This document shows positions 49,588 to 58,740 of a DNA stretch of 64,000 bases, piece after piece. Origin of the DNA: Delta-02 sp964513565 (lineage in GTDB: Bacteria; Desulfobacterota; Syntrophorhabdia; Syntrophorhabdales; Syntrophorhabdaceae); assembly GCA_964513565.1 (NCBI GenBank), contig CAZENE010000017.1, positions 1 through 64,000 on the forward strand, in the 5' to 3' direction. The notes below the pieces were generated by a model, which did not search any database, had not been told where the DNA came from, and was given only the letters and a program-made list of their open reading frames with translations. Position numbers and translations under genes: made by a program. The first letter of the stretch is position 1, and each line of letters begins with the position of its first letter.

Positions 49588-50700
49588 ATGAACAAATGGC
49601 TCGGACAGATCAAAAAGTGCACTGAATGCGATGCCTGCCTTGCCGTTTGTCCGACCTATGAAGCAACCGGAAATCTCTCGTTTTCACCGAAAGGCCGCTT
49701 GAGGCTTGCCGAGGAGGTCCTTGAGAAAAAGGACATCACCCAGACAGCTATCACGGCATTTTATAATTGCCCTAAGTGTGGCGCATGCGAAACGGTCTGT
49801 CCGGAAGGGATCGAGATTGGGAAGATCGTCGCTGAAATGCGCAATACGATAGTCGACAGCGGCCGGGGTCCCCTGCCTGCTCATAGGAAGATTATCGAGG
49901 CTTTGCTTGAGAAGGGAAACTCAGTGAACGCAGACCCCGGAAACAGGCTGGCGTGGCTTCCCGAACCATTTCAGCCCCATAAGTCCGCAACCCTGTTATT
50001 TATGGGCTGTTTGCCTTCTTACCTGGTGAAGGATGCCGCAAAGTATTCCTACCTGGTCCTCAAGAAGCTGGGTATCGATTTCATGATCCTCGAGCACGAA
50101 GGATGCTGCGGCACGTACATCTATGAATCGGGTGAGGTCGCCCGGGCAAAAAAGTACTTCCGGAACAACACGGAATGTTTCAAGGAGTTGGGCATTACAA
50201 AGCTGATCGTGCCCTGCAATGGTTGTTTTAAGTGCTTCAAGTATTTTTATCCCGAGGTCTTGGGTTCGGTTGACTTCGAGGTTTCCCATGTGGTCCAGGT
50301 AATCTACGACCGAATAAAAGATGATCGTGGTCTATTGAAAAAGATCGGGAGAGAAGCCACATATCATGACAGCTGCCGCCTGGGACGGGTCGAGGGTTAT
50401 ACGGAGGAACCGCGTGAGTTGCTGAAGTGGTGCGGCGTCGAGGTTAAAGAACTTGCGCGTTCGCGCCGAAATAGCCTTTGTTGCGGCTCAGGAGGCGGAA
50501 TAAGGTCTGCCTTCAAAGAGCTTTCCTTCGATATTGCAAAGAGCCTTCTGGACAAAACCGGGACAAAGGAGCTGATCAGTCCGTGTCCCTTTTGTACCTT
50601 CAACCTCGGTTACACCAACAAACAGGTGGTAATGAACAAGGACATCACGTATATAACAAAGATTATCTGGCAGTCGATGAGTGATACGCCCGTCATATAA
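49588..50700 (+). CDS. HdrD/GlcF-like (Fe-S)-binding protein with two CCG domains
   Basis: 370 residues. Two [4Fe-4S] motifs near the N-terminus ('CTECDACLAVCP' from C11, 'CPKCGACETVCPEGIEIGK'), then two Cys-rich CCG domains: first 'LLFMGCLPSYLVK...EHEGCCGTYIYESGE...CNGCFKCF', second 'YHDSCRLGR...NSLCCGSGGGIRSAF...ISPCPFCTFNL'. This is the HdrD/GlpC/GlcF architecture, passing electrons between a flavoenzyme or quinone and a disulfide. The catalytic flavoprotein partner is not adjacent. The FAD protein at 17363, which lacks CCG domains, is distant. Confidence 0.88.
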   Translation: MNKWLGQIKKCTECDACLAVCPTYEATGNLSFSPKGRLRLAEEVLEKKDITQTAITAFYNCPKCGACETVCPEGIEIGKIVAEMRNTIVDSGRGPLPAHRKIIEALLEKGNSVNADPGNRLAWLPEPFQPHKSATLLFMGCLPSYLVKDAAKYSYLVLKKLGIDFMILEHEGCCGTYIYESGEVARAKKYFRNNTECFKELGITKLIVPCNGCFKCFKYFYPEVLGSVDFEVSHVVQVIYDRIKDDRGLLKKIGREATYHDSCRLGRVEGYTEEPRELLKWCGVEVKELARSRRNSLCCGSGGGIRSAFKELSFDIAKSLLDKTGTKELISPCPFCTFNLGYTNKQVVMNKDITYITKIIWQSMSDTPVI

Positions 50701-50783
50701 ACCCCTTCATTTTTCAATTTAGTATTAAACGTGCTCCGTGTCCCGGGGGAATGATTATATTAATAAAGTGGGGCGGGAGGCAG

Positions 50784-51395
50784 ATGAAACGGTTATCGGC
50801 AAGCTTCGTGATCGTGTTGTTGGCGCTAGGTGGTTGTCAGAATCCGGATGTGAACGGGTTGCTGGAAAACAAGACAAAGGATACGAAGATGACGAGCGAA
50901 ACACGTCAAGGCGACGGGTCCCGTCAGCGGCAACCCGTAGACTGGAGAAATTTCAAGAAACCCGATGATGCGACCCTAAAGAGGCGGCTCAGTCCCCTTC
51001 AATATAGAGTGACGCAGCAAGAGGGGACGGAACCGGCCTTCCGGAATGAATACAACGCCAACAAAGCAGAGGGTATATACGTCGATATCGTCTCCGGGGA
51101 GCCGCTGTTCAGTTCGCTTGACAAGTACGATTCCGGAACCGGTTGGCCAAGCTTCACAAAACCGTTGGAACCGGAAAATATTGTTACCCGGGTGGACCGG
51201 GGGATCTTCGGGACCCGGACTGAGGTAAGGAGCAAACATGGTGATTCCCATCTCGGTCACGTATTCACGGATGGGCCGCCGCCGACAGGACTCAGGTACT
51301 GCATGAATTCCGCCGCTTTGAGGTTTGTCCCCAAAGACGACCTGCAGAAGGAAGGCTACGGGGAATATACGAGCCTCTTCCAAAAGAAACAATAG
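50784..51395 (+). CDS. msrB: Peptide-methionine (R)-S-oxide reductase MsrB, exported lipoprotein
   Basis: 203 residues from ATG 50784 (GGGAGG upstream). Lipoprotein signal 'MKRLSASFVIVLLALGGC' with C18 as the lipid-anchored residue. MsrB domain from about residue 60: 'YDSGTGWPSF', 'HGDSHLGHVFTDGPPPTGLRYCMNSAALRF' with the catalytic Cys in RYCMNS. The two CxxC zinc knuckles of many MsrBs are absent ('YVDIVSGEPLF' replaces the first), so it is a zinc-free type. It reduces R-methionine sulfoxide in envelope proteins. Paired with msrA 14 bp downstream. Confidence 0.92.
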   Translation: MKRLSASFVIVLLALGGCQNPDVNGLLENKTKDTKMTSETRQGDGSRQRQPVDWRNFKKPDDATLKRRLSPLQYRVTQQEGTEPAFRNEYNANKAEGIYVDIVSGEPLFSSLDKYDSGTGWPSFTKPLEPENIVTRVDRGIFGTRTEVRSKHGDSHLGHVFTDGPPPTGLRYCMNSAALRFVPKDDLQKEGYGEYTSLFQKKQ

Positions 51396-51409
51396 TCAAG
51401 GAGGGCACC

Positions 51410-52027
51410 GTGCATAAATTGATCCCGTTCATTAGCCTATTCATAGGCCTCATGGCCATGAACGTATCCGCGCCGGCAAAAGACGCCGGCAGGGAACCCC
51501 CATATTCCCAATCGGAAAAAGCGACTTTTGCCGGCGGCTGTTTTTGGTGCATGCAGAGTGTCTTTGAAAGCGTCCCGGGTGTTATTTCGGTCACAGCAGG
51601 GTATACCGGCGGACATCTGCAGAACCCGACGTACGAACAAGTGACATTAGGGCGCACAGGCCATGCCGAGGCCGTGCAGATCGTTTATGACCCGCAAAAA
51701 ATAAGGTACGAAAAACTGCTCCCCATTTTCTGGCATAATATCGATCCCACAGTTAAGGACCGCCAGTTTTGCGATGTCGGGAATCAGTACCGGACAGCGA
51801 TCTTTTATCATACCGGGGAGCAGAAAAGGCTTGCAGAAAAATCTAAAACGGAGTTGGAAAGAAGCAAGCCCTTTAAGCAGCCCATAGTCACGGAAATCGT
51901 CCCGGCCACCGAGTTTTACCCGGCAGAGGAATATCACCAGCAATATTACAAGAAGAACCCGATAAGGTACAATGATTACCGTATGGGATGCGGCCGGGAG
52001 CAGCGCCTGAAAGAACTGTGGAAATAA
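51410..52027 (+). CDS. msrA: Peptide-methionine (S)-S-oxide reductase MsrA, exported
   Basis: 205 residues from GTG 51410, AAGGAGG upstream. Signal peptide about 1-23. Catalytic motif 'GGCFWCMQSVFESVPGV' (C44 nucleophile, C47), then 'GYTGGHLQNPTYEQVTLGRTGHAEAV', 'FWHNIDPT', 'FCDVGNQYRTAIFYHT', 'PAEEYHQQYYKKN' and C-terminal 'MGCGREQRL', which supplies a likely resolving Cys. With MsrB it covers both sulfoxide diastereomers in the periplasm, an oxidative repair pair in an otherwise anaerobic setting. Confidence 0.94.
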   Translation: MHKLIPFISLFIGLMAMNVSAPAKDAGREPPYSQSEKATFAGGCFWCMQSVFESVPGVISVTAGYTGGHLQNPTYEQVTLGRTGHAEAVQIVYDPQKIRYEKLLPIFWHNIDPTVKDRQFCDVGNQYRTAIFYHTGEQKRLAEKSKTELERSKPFKQPIVTEIVPATEFYPAEEYHQQYYKKNPIRYNDYRMGCGREQRLKELWK

Positions 52028-52182
52028 AGACCCTTCGCCCGCTGCTCGCAACTGGGATAGAGGAATAAACCGATACCCTGTCGATAAATGTGTAGGATAA
52101 ATCCTGCATTTCAATCAGCGCAGAAAAAGCCGAAATAAACATATTTCCTTTCAATTCGAAGCCATAGCGGTTTCTGCCGTTC

Positions 52183-52198
52183 CGGCACGTTTTTTGCC
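52183..52198 (+). promoter_or_regulatory. Sigma-54 promoter of the secreted repeat protein
   Basis: CGGCAC-GTTTT-TTGCC, GG and GC ten bases apart. Expected transcript start about 52209; ATG at 52260. Confidence 0.65.
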
Positions 52199-52259
52199 TT
52201 AACGCCTACCAGATCTGTCTCTTGATCGGTCACGTTAAATAGATAGAAGGAGGAAGGGA

Positions 52260-53858
52260 ATGAAACGACTTGCGGCATCGGTATGGGGCATCCTGGTCGC
52301 TTTTGCCATGATCGCCAATTGTTACGGAGCACCCGCGTATACTATCACCGCATCGGCAGGTACAGGAGGATACATATCTCCTTCAGGAACGACGACAGTA
52401 AACGCTTGGAGAAGTCAGACATTCACGATCACCCCGTACAGGGGATACACGATCAGTAACGTTGCCGTAGACGGTAGATCGGTGGGGGCAATATCAACAT
52501 ATACGTTTTGGAACGTAACGGCGAACCACACAATTCAGACAAGTTTCCGGTCTGCTTCAGCTGCGACGTATACACTCAATGTAACCAAAGCCGGCACCGG
52601 GTCGGGAACGGTAACTGCCGATCCGGCGGGACCCACGTATGGGTACGGGACACGGGTCACTCTGACTGCAGCGCCCGACGCAAACTCGGTATTTGCGGGA
52701 TACTCGGGTGATTGTAACAGCGCCGGGCTTACGTGCAGCGGGACAATGACAAGGAATGTCAATGTTACCGCAACATTCAAAGCAAGAAGCGCCACATCCT
52801 ATACGATCACCGCATCCGCAGGAGTAGGCGGGACGATCTCGCCGTTGGGCACCGTAAGCGTTGCATCCGGATCAGGGAAGACTTTTACGATCACGCCAAA
52901 TTCCGGGTATGCTGTATATAATGTCGCTATCGATGGCCGGTCGGTAGGGGCTGTCAATTCGTATACATTTACGAACGTGACGTCAAACCATACTATAGCC
53001 GCGAGCTTCGCAAAGCAAGGCTCCTCAGCCGGCACGCTTCTGCTCTACGAAGGTTTCGAAGACCTTAATTGGTCATCCCGGTCATGGTATGACAACACGA
53101 GGCATGGTATTTTGGCCACATCCGGCTGTTACTCAGGAAATTGCCTGCAATGGTCCTGGGACAAAGGGGCAACGATACCCACCAACGGGGCCGGCGTTCG
53201 TAAACTCTTTTCCCCAACGGAAGAGATCTTCTTCACATATTATGTCAAAGTTTCTTCCAACTGGCAGGGAAGCGGACTTCCCTACCACCCTCACCTCATC
53301 ATGCTTTTAAGCGACCATGATGCGCTATACCAAGCGCCTGCACGCGCCAACCTGAATACCTATTTCGAAATTAACGGCAGTTATCCCAATATAAACCCTG
53401 TGATCGTGATCCAGGACAGTGTACTTATCAGCACAAAATACGGGACTCCGCCGGTCAATCTTACTGGAACAACGGAGAACCGGGCTGTTGCCGGATGCAA
53501 CGGAGATTTTGGAGACAGGGGAACTTCTCCGGCGAGTTGTTATCAGCAATCAGGCATCTGGTACAACGGGAGGCAATGGAAAGATACCGCGGCCGTCTTA
53601 TCCCCAAACACCTGGTACAAGATCCAGTACTATCTCAAAATGAACACTATCTCCAATAATGCCGCACGGGCTGATGGTATTCTCCAACAGTGGGTCAACG
53701 GTGTGCTGACAATTCAAAAGACCAATATTGTCTATAGAACAGGACAGCAGCCAAACAAGAAGTGGAAACAATTATTCTTCGGACCCTATATAGGCGACAC
53801 CTCTCCCATCGCCCAAACGATGTGGATAGACGAACTATCAATCTACAATCCGAATTAA
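52260..53858 (+). CDS. Secreted protein with InlB-type beta repeats and a jelly-roll-like C-terminus
   Basis: 532 residues after AAGGAGGAAGGG. Signal peptide about 1-23 ('MKRLAASVWGILVAFAMIAN'). Three tandem repeat units of about 75 residues: the first (25-100) and third (about 180-255) share 'YTITASAG.GG.ISP.G....F.ITP..GY.I.NV.VDG.SVGA...YTF.NVT.NHTI'; the second (about 102-178, 'YTLNVTKAGTGSGTV...GYSGDC') is the variant found in multi-repeat surface proteins. The C-terminal ~270 residues ('TLLLYEGFEDLNW...MWIDELSIYN') look like a concanavalin-like lectin/polysaccharide-lyase jelly roll. Probably an exported carbohydrate-binding or -degrading protein. A sigma-54 promoter lies 60 bp upstream. 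Confidence 0.8.
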   Translation: MKRLAASVWGILVAFAMIANCYGAPAYTITASAGTGGYISPSGTTTVNAWRSQTFTITPYRGYTISNVAVDGRSVGAISTYTFWNVTANHTIQTSFRSASAATYTLNVTKAGTGSGTVTADPAGPTYGYGTRVTLTAAPDANSVFAGYSGDCNSAGLTCSGTMTRNVNVTATFKARSATSYTITASAGVGGTISPLGTVSVASGSGKTFTITPNSGYAVYNVAIDGRSVGAVNSYTFTNVTSNHTIAASFAKQGSSAGTLLLYEGFEDLNWSSRSWYDNTRHGILATSGCYSGNCLQWSWDKGATIPTNGAGVRKLFSPTEEIFFTYYVKVSSNWQGSGLPYHPHLIMLLSDHDALYQAPARANLNTYFEINGSYPNINPVIVIQDSVLISTKYGTPPVNLTGTTENRAVAGCNGDFGDRGTSPASCYQQSGIWYNGRQWKDTAAVLSPNTWYKIQYYLKMNTISNNAARADGILQQWVNGVLTIQKTNIVYRTGQQPNKKWKQLFFGPYIGDTSPIAQTMWIDELSIYNPN

Positions 53859-54071
53859 AGGATGGTGAGCGAAAAGATGTATATCATTTCTCCTGCGATC
53901 GAATTTTCTCGATTTGTGCTAAAATGATAATAAATGACGAACATAGGTGGTGCGATGGACCGTACATGTGATTCATGAAGAAACTGTGCTTTTATCGATT
54001 CTCATTTGACGCCCGAAATGTCTGCTATACGTCAATGTGGCACCGGGGATCTTGCGGAAGTAGAGGTGCAC

Positions 54072-56438
54072 ATGAAAAATATCCTGCGTATTAATCAGGA
54101 GCTTCTCGAAGAGATAACATCCCTGAAGCGAAGGCTCCGGGAACTTCAGCGATCCGAGGCCGAGCATGAGCGGATGGAGGACGAGTTCAGGCTTACCCGA
54201 CAAGAGTTGCAGCTTCTTATTGATGCCGGCCCCGATTTTTTCTTTCTGAAGGACCTGGATCTGCGTTACCAGTTCGTCAATTCCGGATTTGCCAGATTCT
54301 TAGGGCGCGAAAAGGCCGGCATTCTGGGCAGGACTGATAGAGAGCTTACTGCCGAAGGGCCTGCCCTCGCGTGTGAGGCGGGGGACCGGAAGGCCGTTCG
54401 TGAGAGGAGGCCTGTTGTCGTCGTTGAGCCGTTTGAGGGGAGGTTCTACGAAACCATCAGGTTCCCCGTGAATGTCGGAGGCGAGGTTGTCGGGGTAGCC
54501 GGGATCGTCCGGGACATCACCGAGCATAAACAGGACCGGGATGCCCTCGTAGAAGCGATAGAAACATGCCGCAGCATCTTCGAGAACGCCGTCATGGGCA
54601 TTTTTCAGACGACTCCGGACGGACGCTTTATTTTCGTCAATCGCTCTCTCGCCCGAACGTACGGATACGACTCGGCGCAGGAGATGATCGACACGGTCAC
54701 CAATATAGGCACGGAGATATACGTCAATCCGGAGGATCGCGTCAGATTCCTTGAATTACTTGAGCGAGAGGGTGTTGCGCAAAAATTAGAGCTCCCATGC
54801 TACCAGAAGGACAAGAGCATCGTATGGGTTGCCGTCAACGCTCGCGCCGTTAGGGACGCAGAAGGCAACACCGCGCGCTTCGAAGGCACGATCGAAGACA
54901 TCACTGACCGCAAAAATTTTGAAACGGCGCTCAAGGAATCTGAAGAAAAATACCGGAGCGTGGTCGAAAGCTCTTTCATCGGCTCCTTTATAGTCCAGGA
55001 CCGGTTCTACCGGTTTGTCAACAGCGGGTTCTGCCAGATCACAGGGTACAGGTACGATGAACTTGTCGACAGGCTCCATCCCCTCGACCTCGTACACCCG
55101 GATGACAAGAAAAAAGTGCAATCCAATCTGGAAAAGCGTATGTCGCGTGAAGTCGACCATGTAGAATATGTTGTCAAAGCCATGAGAAAAGATGGCAGGA
55201 CCATTCACATCAAGGTCTTCGGAACATCCCTTATGTACAATGGGAAGCCGGCCGCGGGAGGGACCATTGTCGATGTCACCAGGGAGAAAAACCTGGAACT
55301 GCAGCTTCTCCAGAAGCAAAAACTGCAGGCAATCGGCACCCTCGCAGGGGGCATCGCCCATGACTTCAACAATATCCTCAACGGTATCATCGGCTTTGCC
55401 GAGATGGTCCACGACGATATAGCCCCTGACAGTCCCGAATATCAGCGTCTGGGGTTGGTGCTCAAAGGGGCGCGTCGGGGGCGTGATCTCGTGGAGCAGA
55501 TCCTTACCTTCAGCCGCCATACCGAACCTAAAAATGAGTCCGTCGCGTTAAGCGGGATAGTGGAAGAGAGCCTCAGGCTGCTGAGGCCTTTATTCCCTTC
55601 GACCGTAGAGATACGATTTCGCGGAATGGACAGGGAGGACACGATACTGGCGGATTCCGGACAAATACACCAGGTCCTCATGAACCTCTGCACCAACGGC
55701 GTTCAGGCCATGGGAAGGAAAGGCGGCGTGCTGGAGATCGGCGTAACAGTGGACCATTTCAAAAAAGGCGACCCTGTGCCCACTCCCGATATGAAGCCGG
55801 GGCGCTATGTGACTCTCATGGTGCGCGACACGGGCTCGGGTATGAAGCCAGACGTCCTTGAACGGGTATTCGATCCTTTCTTTACCACCAGAGCCCGGGG
55901 AGAAGGGACAGGCTTGGGGCTTTCCGTGGTCCACGGCATCGTGAAGAGCCACAGAGGCTTCATAAAGGTTGAAAGCGAGCCGGGATTGGGTTCGGCATTC
56001 ACAGTCTATCTGCCTAGGATGGAAAAACCAAATCACATGACGTCCGGCGAGGAGGTCCCCTTAAGGGGCGGGAACGAACATATCCTCTTCGTCGATGACG
56101 AAGATATCATTGTCGAACTGAACAACCAGCGGCTGGCCCAGTTGGGCTATGAGATCGTGGCCACGACGAGCAGCCTCGAGGCGCTGAGGATCTTCAAGAG
56201 GGAGCCGGAAAGGTTCCATCTGGTCATAACGGACTACACGATGCCCGGTATGAACGGCCTTGACCTCGCAAAAGAATTTCTGAAGATAAGGAAGGATATC
56301 CCCATAATCCTCTGCACCGGCTATACCGAGGACGTTTCACCGGACAAGGCCAGGAAGGCCGGTATCAAAGAATTTCTGATGAAACCCCTGAGTAAGACAG
56401 AAGTATCAACCGCAATCCGCCGGGCGCTGGATGGCTAA
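54072..56438 (+). CDS. Triple-PAS hybrid histidine kinase with receiver domain
   Basis: 788 residues from ATG 54072 (GAGGTGCAC upstream); the start matches the N-terminus of the kinase at 4839 ('LLEEITSLKRRLREL' vs 'LLEEISLLEQRIEEL'). Coiled coil (5-45); PAS 1 ('LLIDAGPDFFFLKDLDLRYQFVNSGF'), PAS 2 ('FENAVMGIFQTTPDGRFIFVNRS'), PAS 3 ('VVESSFIGSFIVQDRFYRFVNSGF'); HisKA with H430 in 'GTLAGGIAHDFNN'; HATPase_c ('QVLMNLCTNG', 'DTGSGM', 'GEGTGLGLSV'); receiver with 'FVDDED', D721 ('VITDYTMPGMNG') and 'FLMKPLS'. The two receivers and kinase cores are strikingly alike, so the genes are probable paralogues differing by one PAS domain. Confidence 0.93.
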   Translation: MKNILRINQELLEEITSLKRRLRELQRSEAEHERMEDEFRLTRQELQLLIDAGPDFFFLKDLDLRYQFVNSGFARFLGREKAGILGRTDRELTAEGPALACEAGDRKAVRERRPVVVVEPFEGRFYETIRFPVNVGGEVVGVAGIVRDITEHKQDRDALVEAIETCRSIFENAVMGIFQTTPDGRFIFVNRSLARTYGYDSAQEMIDTVTNIGTEIYVNPEDRVRFLELLEREGVAQKLELPCYQKDKSIVWVAVNARAVRDAEGNTARFEGTIEDITDRKNFETALKESEEKYRSVVESSFIGSFIVQDRFYRFVNSGFCQITGYRYDELVDRLHPLDLVHPDDKKKVQSNLEKRMSREVDHVEYVVKAMRKDGRTIHIKVFGTSLMYNGKPAAGGTIVDVTREKNLELQLLQKQKLQAIGTLAGGIAHDFNNILNGIIGFAEMVHDDIAPDSPEYQRLGLVLKGARRGRDLVEQILTFSRHTEPKNESVALSGIVEESLRLLRPLFPSTVEIRFRGMDREDTILADSGQIHQVLMNLCTNGVQAMGRKGGVLEIGVTVDHFKKGDPVPTPDMKPGRYVTLMVRDTGSGMKPDVLERVFDPFFTTRARGEGTGLGLSVVHGIVKSHRGFIKVESEPGLGSAFTVYLPRMEKPNHMTSGEEVPLRGGNEHILFVDDEDIIVELNNQRLAQLGYEIVATTSSLEALRIFKREPERFHLVITDYTMPGMNGLDLAKEFLKIRKDIPIILCTGYTEDVSPDKARKAGIKEFLMKPLSKTEVSTAIRRALDG

Positions 56439-56538
56439 AGCCCGCAGTCTCGCGGACCATTGGACGTGCAGGGGCTGCTAGGAGAGGGGCTTTTGCCGGA
56501 GCTGCCCGATTTTAATACGGGAAGCGCCGAGCCGCACC

Positions 56539-57021
56539 ATGAAGATCTTTTGGACGGTCATAACGGTTCTTATAATGTTCGCAGGCCTGGTAGGAACGGC
56601 CCTCCCCTTTCTTCCCGGCGTGCCGCTCATTTACGCGTGCATCGTTGTCTATGGTTTTTTTACGGGATGGGAAGCATACGGCCTGGGTGCCGTTACAGGC
56701 TGGGGTATTGCGACCCTGATCACGGTCCTTCTCGACTTCTATGCCGGATCTATCGGAGCACGGCGATACGGCGCCTCATGGGTGGGTACATTTGGCTCCG
56801 TGCTGGGCGGCATTGTGGGAATCATAGCAGCCGGTCTTCCGGGATTGATCGTCGGGCCTTTTGTCGGCGCCGCCGCAGGAGAGCTCATATCCGGACGATC
56901 AGGCCAGGAAGCCCTCCGTTCCGGGTGGGGCACGATTATGGGCTTCATCGGCGGAGGCCTCGTCAAAGTCGCCGTGGGCATAGGCATGATCGGCAGCTTC
57001 CTGTGGTGGGTCCTCACCTGA
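56539..57021 (+). CDS. DUF456 membrane protein
   Basis: 160 residues, several membrane helices, glycine-rich. Family pattern: 'MFAGLVGTALPFLPGVPLIYACIVVYGFFTGWE', 'LDFYAGSIGARRYGASWVGTFGSVLGGIVGI...LPGLIVGPFVGAAAGELI', 'EALRSGWGTIMGFIGGGLVKVAVGIGMIGSFLW'. Small DUF456 protein, function unknown. Follows the hybrid kinase on the same strand with a ~100-bp gap. Confidence 0.88.
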   Translation: MKIFWTVITVLIMFAGLVGTALPFLPGVPLIYACIVVYGFFTGWEAYGLGAVTGWGIATLITVLLDFYAGSIGARRYGASWVGTFGSVLGGIVGIIAAGLPGLIVGPFVGAAAGELISGRSGQEALRSGWGTIMGFIGGGLVKVAVGIGMIGSFLWWVLT

Positions 57022-57236
57022 TCCTCCAAAAAACTTGCTTTTAGCTTTGTCCCAACCCCTTCTGCCTGGTTTTGGAAGTGCCGAAACAGGGGTTGACTTC
57101 CGGCACAGCCATGACTTCGTCCCCATGGGCCAGGAAACGGATCCGGGAGCTGGAGGAAGGGTCAGGTGCGAAGTGTAAGACGACATCACGACATCCACGA
57201 ATTGACAAAATGTAGCCACTAGGAGACAGGTAAGAT

Positions 57237-57386
57237 GTGGTCGAGATCCGGATCGACTACGGACCCGGCTATCGGGTTTACTACAAGGAATTCGGGACGT
57301 ACATGATAATTTTGCTAGCTGGCGGCAACAAAAGGAGGCAGGCGAGAGACGTTAAGACGGCCTTGTGCCTTGCAAGTAATTTGTAG
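57237..57386 (+). pseudogene. HigB-like (RelE/ParE family) toxin remnant
   Basis: C-terminal remnant of about 49 codons: 'VVEIRIDYGPGYRVYYKEFGTYMIILLAGGNKRRQARDVKTA...'. The RIDYGPGYRVY...ILLxGGxKxxQxxDIxxA pattern is that of the HigB/Gp49 toxin subfamily. The N-terminal half is gone or broken by stops (TAG and TAA just upstream), so no working toxin can be made. Confidence 0.75.
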
Positions 57387-57396
57387 GAACAACGTT

Positions 57397-57700
57397 ATGA
57401 AAAAGACGGTCACTACCTGATATGATTTCTCGGAGCATCTTCGTACCTCGGAGGAAATGGCTGCCTACCTTGAAGCATACATTGAGGAGGCAGACGGAGA
57501 TGCCGCGTTCATTGCCAAAGCCCTGTGAGATATCGCCCGCGCCAGAGGCATGTCCTAGGGGGATGCCGGGCTGTCCCGCGGGAAAGCCTCTACAGGCGCT
57601 CTCGGGAGAAAGGAGGCCCGGTTTCGATACAATCCTCAAGGTCATACGCGCTCTGGGCCTTACGCTGCATGCCGAAGCGACCCGCGGGCTGGCCGCCTTC
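57397..57700 (+). pseudogene. HigA-like antitoxin remnant, three in-frame stops and a frameshift
   Basis: Directly after the toxin relic, ATG 57397 opens 'MKKTVTT*YDFSEHLRTSEEMAAYLEAYIEEADGDAAFIAKAL*DIARARGMS*GDAGLS' (asterisks are stops), then changes frame and ends 'FDTILKVIRALGLTLHAEA'. This is the putative addiction-module antidote family of HigA-like antitoxins. Toxin and antitoxin are both dead, in the usual toxin-first order. Confidence 0.8.
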
Positions 57701-57707
57701 GGTGCTA

Positions 57708-57726
57708 GTTTCAAGTTTCATGTTTC
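57708..57726 (+). repeat. 19-bp inverted repeat, left copy (heptamer-based)
   Basis: GTTTCAAGTTTCATGTTTC, made of drifting GTTTCAN heptamers. Its exact reverse complement lies at 59201-59219; together they bracket the TPR gene and the DUF4143 relic. Confidence 0.7.
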
Positions 57727-57953
57727 AAGCTCTCTTATTCCCGTCGTCCCGCACCAGGTACCCCGGAAACGATAGTGTCGACGGAAGAACGGGTGGTCAA
57801 AAGTTATTTAGTTACTTACGGGCGTTGCCCTTTGCGCTCATTGAGGCCTTCCGCTTTCACCTTATCATTCCGGCCGGTAATAAAAATGTATTAATTGCAG
57901 GGCTGTACCCTATATGGTCTGTGACAATGATATACTTAATTTAGGGACTTAAA

Positions 57954-58625
57954 ATGCGAATGCAAGAAACCTGGTTAGATAAAGTGCGATCGCACTATGC
58001 ATCAGGTGATTATGGCAAAGCGGTGGAAGCCTGCACAGAGGCCCTTAAGGCTGACCCGGACAATATCCTGGCCCTCACTCGCCGTGGACTTGCATATGTC
58101 AGGCTTCACTATTTCGACGCGGCAATACAGGATTTCGACAGGGCTATAGAGTTGAACCCCCGGGACGCCGCCATCTATTTCAACAGGGGAAACGCCCATT
58201 ATACCGGGCGCAGCGACTACCGGCAGGCAATAACGGATTACAGCAAAGCCATTGAGCTCAATCCGAGGGATACCGCGAGTCATTATAACCGCGGTCTCGC
58301 CTACTTGAGGACACACAGCTTCCAGGAGGCGATACATAACTTTGGCAAAGTCATTGCCCTACACCCGGACCACGTGCGGGCCCACGTCAACCGAGGAACA
58401 GCCTTCAGGAAGATCGGCGCGTACAATCAGGCAATGCGGGATTTCGACAGCGCCATAAAGCTTGAACCTGAAAATGCGACCGCATACCGGGAACGCGGGA
58501 ACCTCTATGCCGAACTCGGTGACACCCGGCGGGCAGCAAGGGACCTGAACATCAGCGAGAGAAAAAAAGTGTACGAAGAGCGTGCCCACCACCCCGGCAT
58601 GGGCGAGATCGAGTGGGCCACTTAG
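57954..58625 (+). CDS. Tetratricopeptide repeat protein
   Basis: 223 residues, soluble, built of about five to six TPR units: 'ALTRRGLAYVRLHYFDAAIQDFDRAIELNPRDAA', 'IYFNRGNAHYTGRSDYRQAITDYSKAIELNPRDTA', 'SHYNRGLAYLRTHSFQEAIHNFGKVIALHPDHV', 'AHVNRGTAFRKIGAYNQAMRDFDSAIKLEPENA', 'AYRERGNLYAELGDTRRAARDL'. A protein-protein scaffold; partner unknown. It sits alone among gene relics. Confidence 0.92.
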   Translation: MRMQETWLDKVRSHYASGDYGKAVEACTEALKADPDNILALTRRGLAYVRLHYFDAAIQDFDRAIELNPRDAAIYFNRGNAHYTGRSDYRQAITDYSKAIELNPRDTASHYNRGLAYLRTHSFQEAIHNFGKVIALHPDHVRAHVNRGTAFRKIGAYNQAMRDFDSAIKLEPENATAYRERGNLYAELGDTRRAARDLNISERKKVYEERAHHPGMGEIEWAT

Positions 58626-58740
58626 GCAAAGGCATCAATCTCTTTCGTTCGGGTCTGATATATCCCCCTATCTGACGGATATATCAATTGCCGTAAAACG
58701 CTCTCTGTGACCTCGAGTGAAGCGGGCGAGGGTGGCCAGC

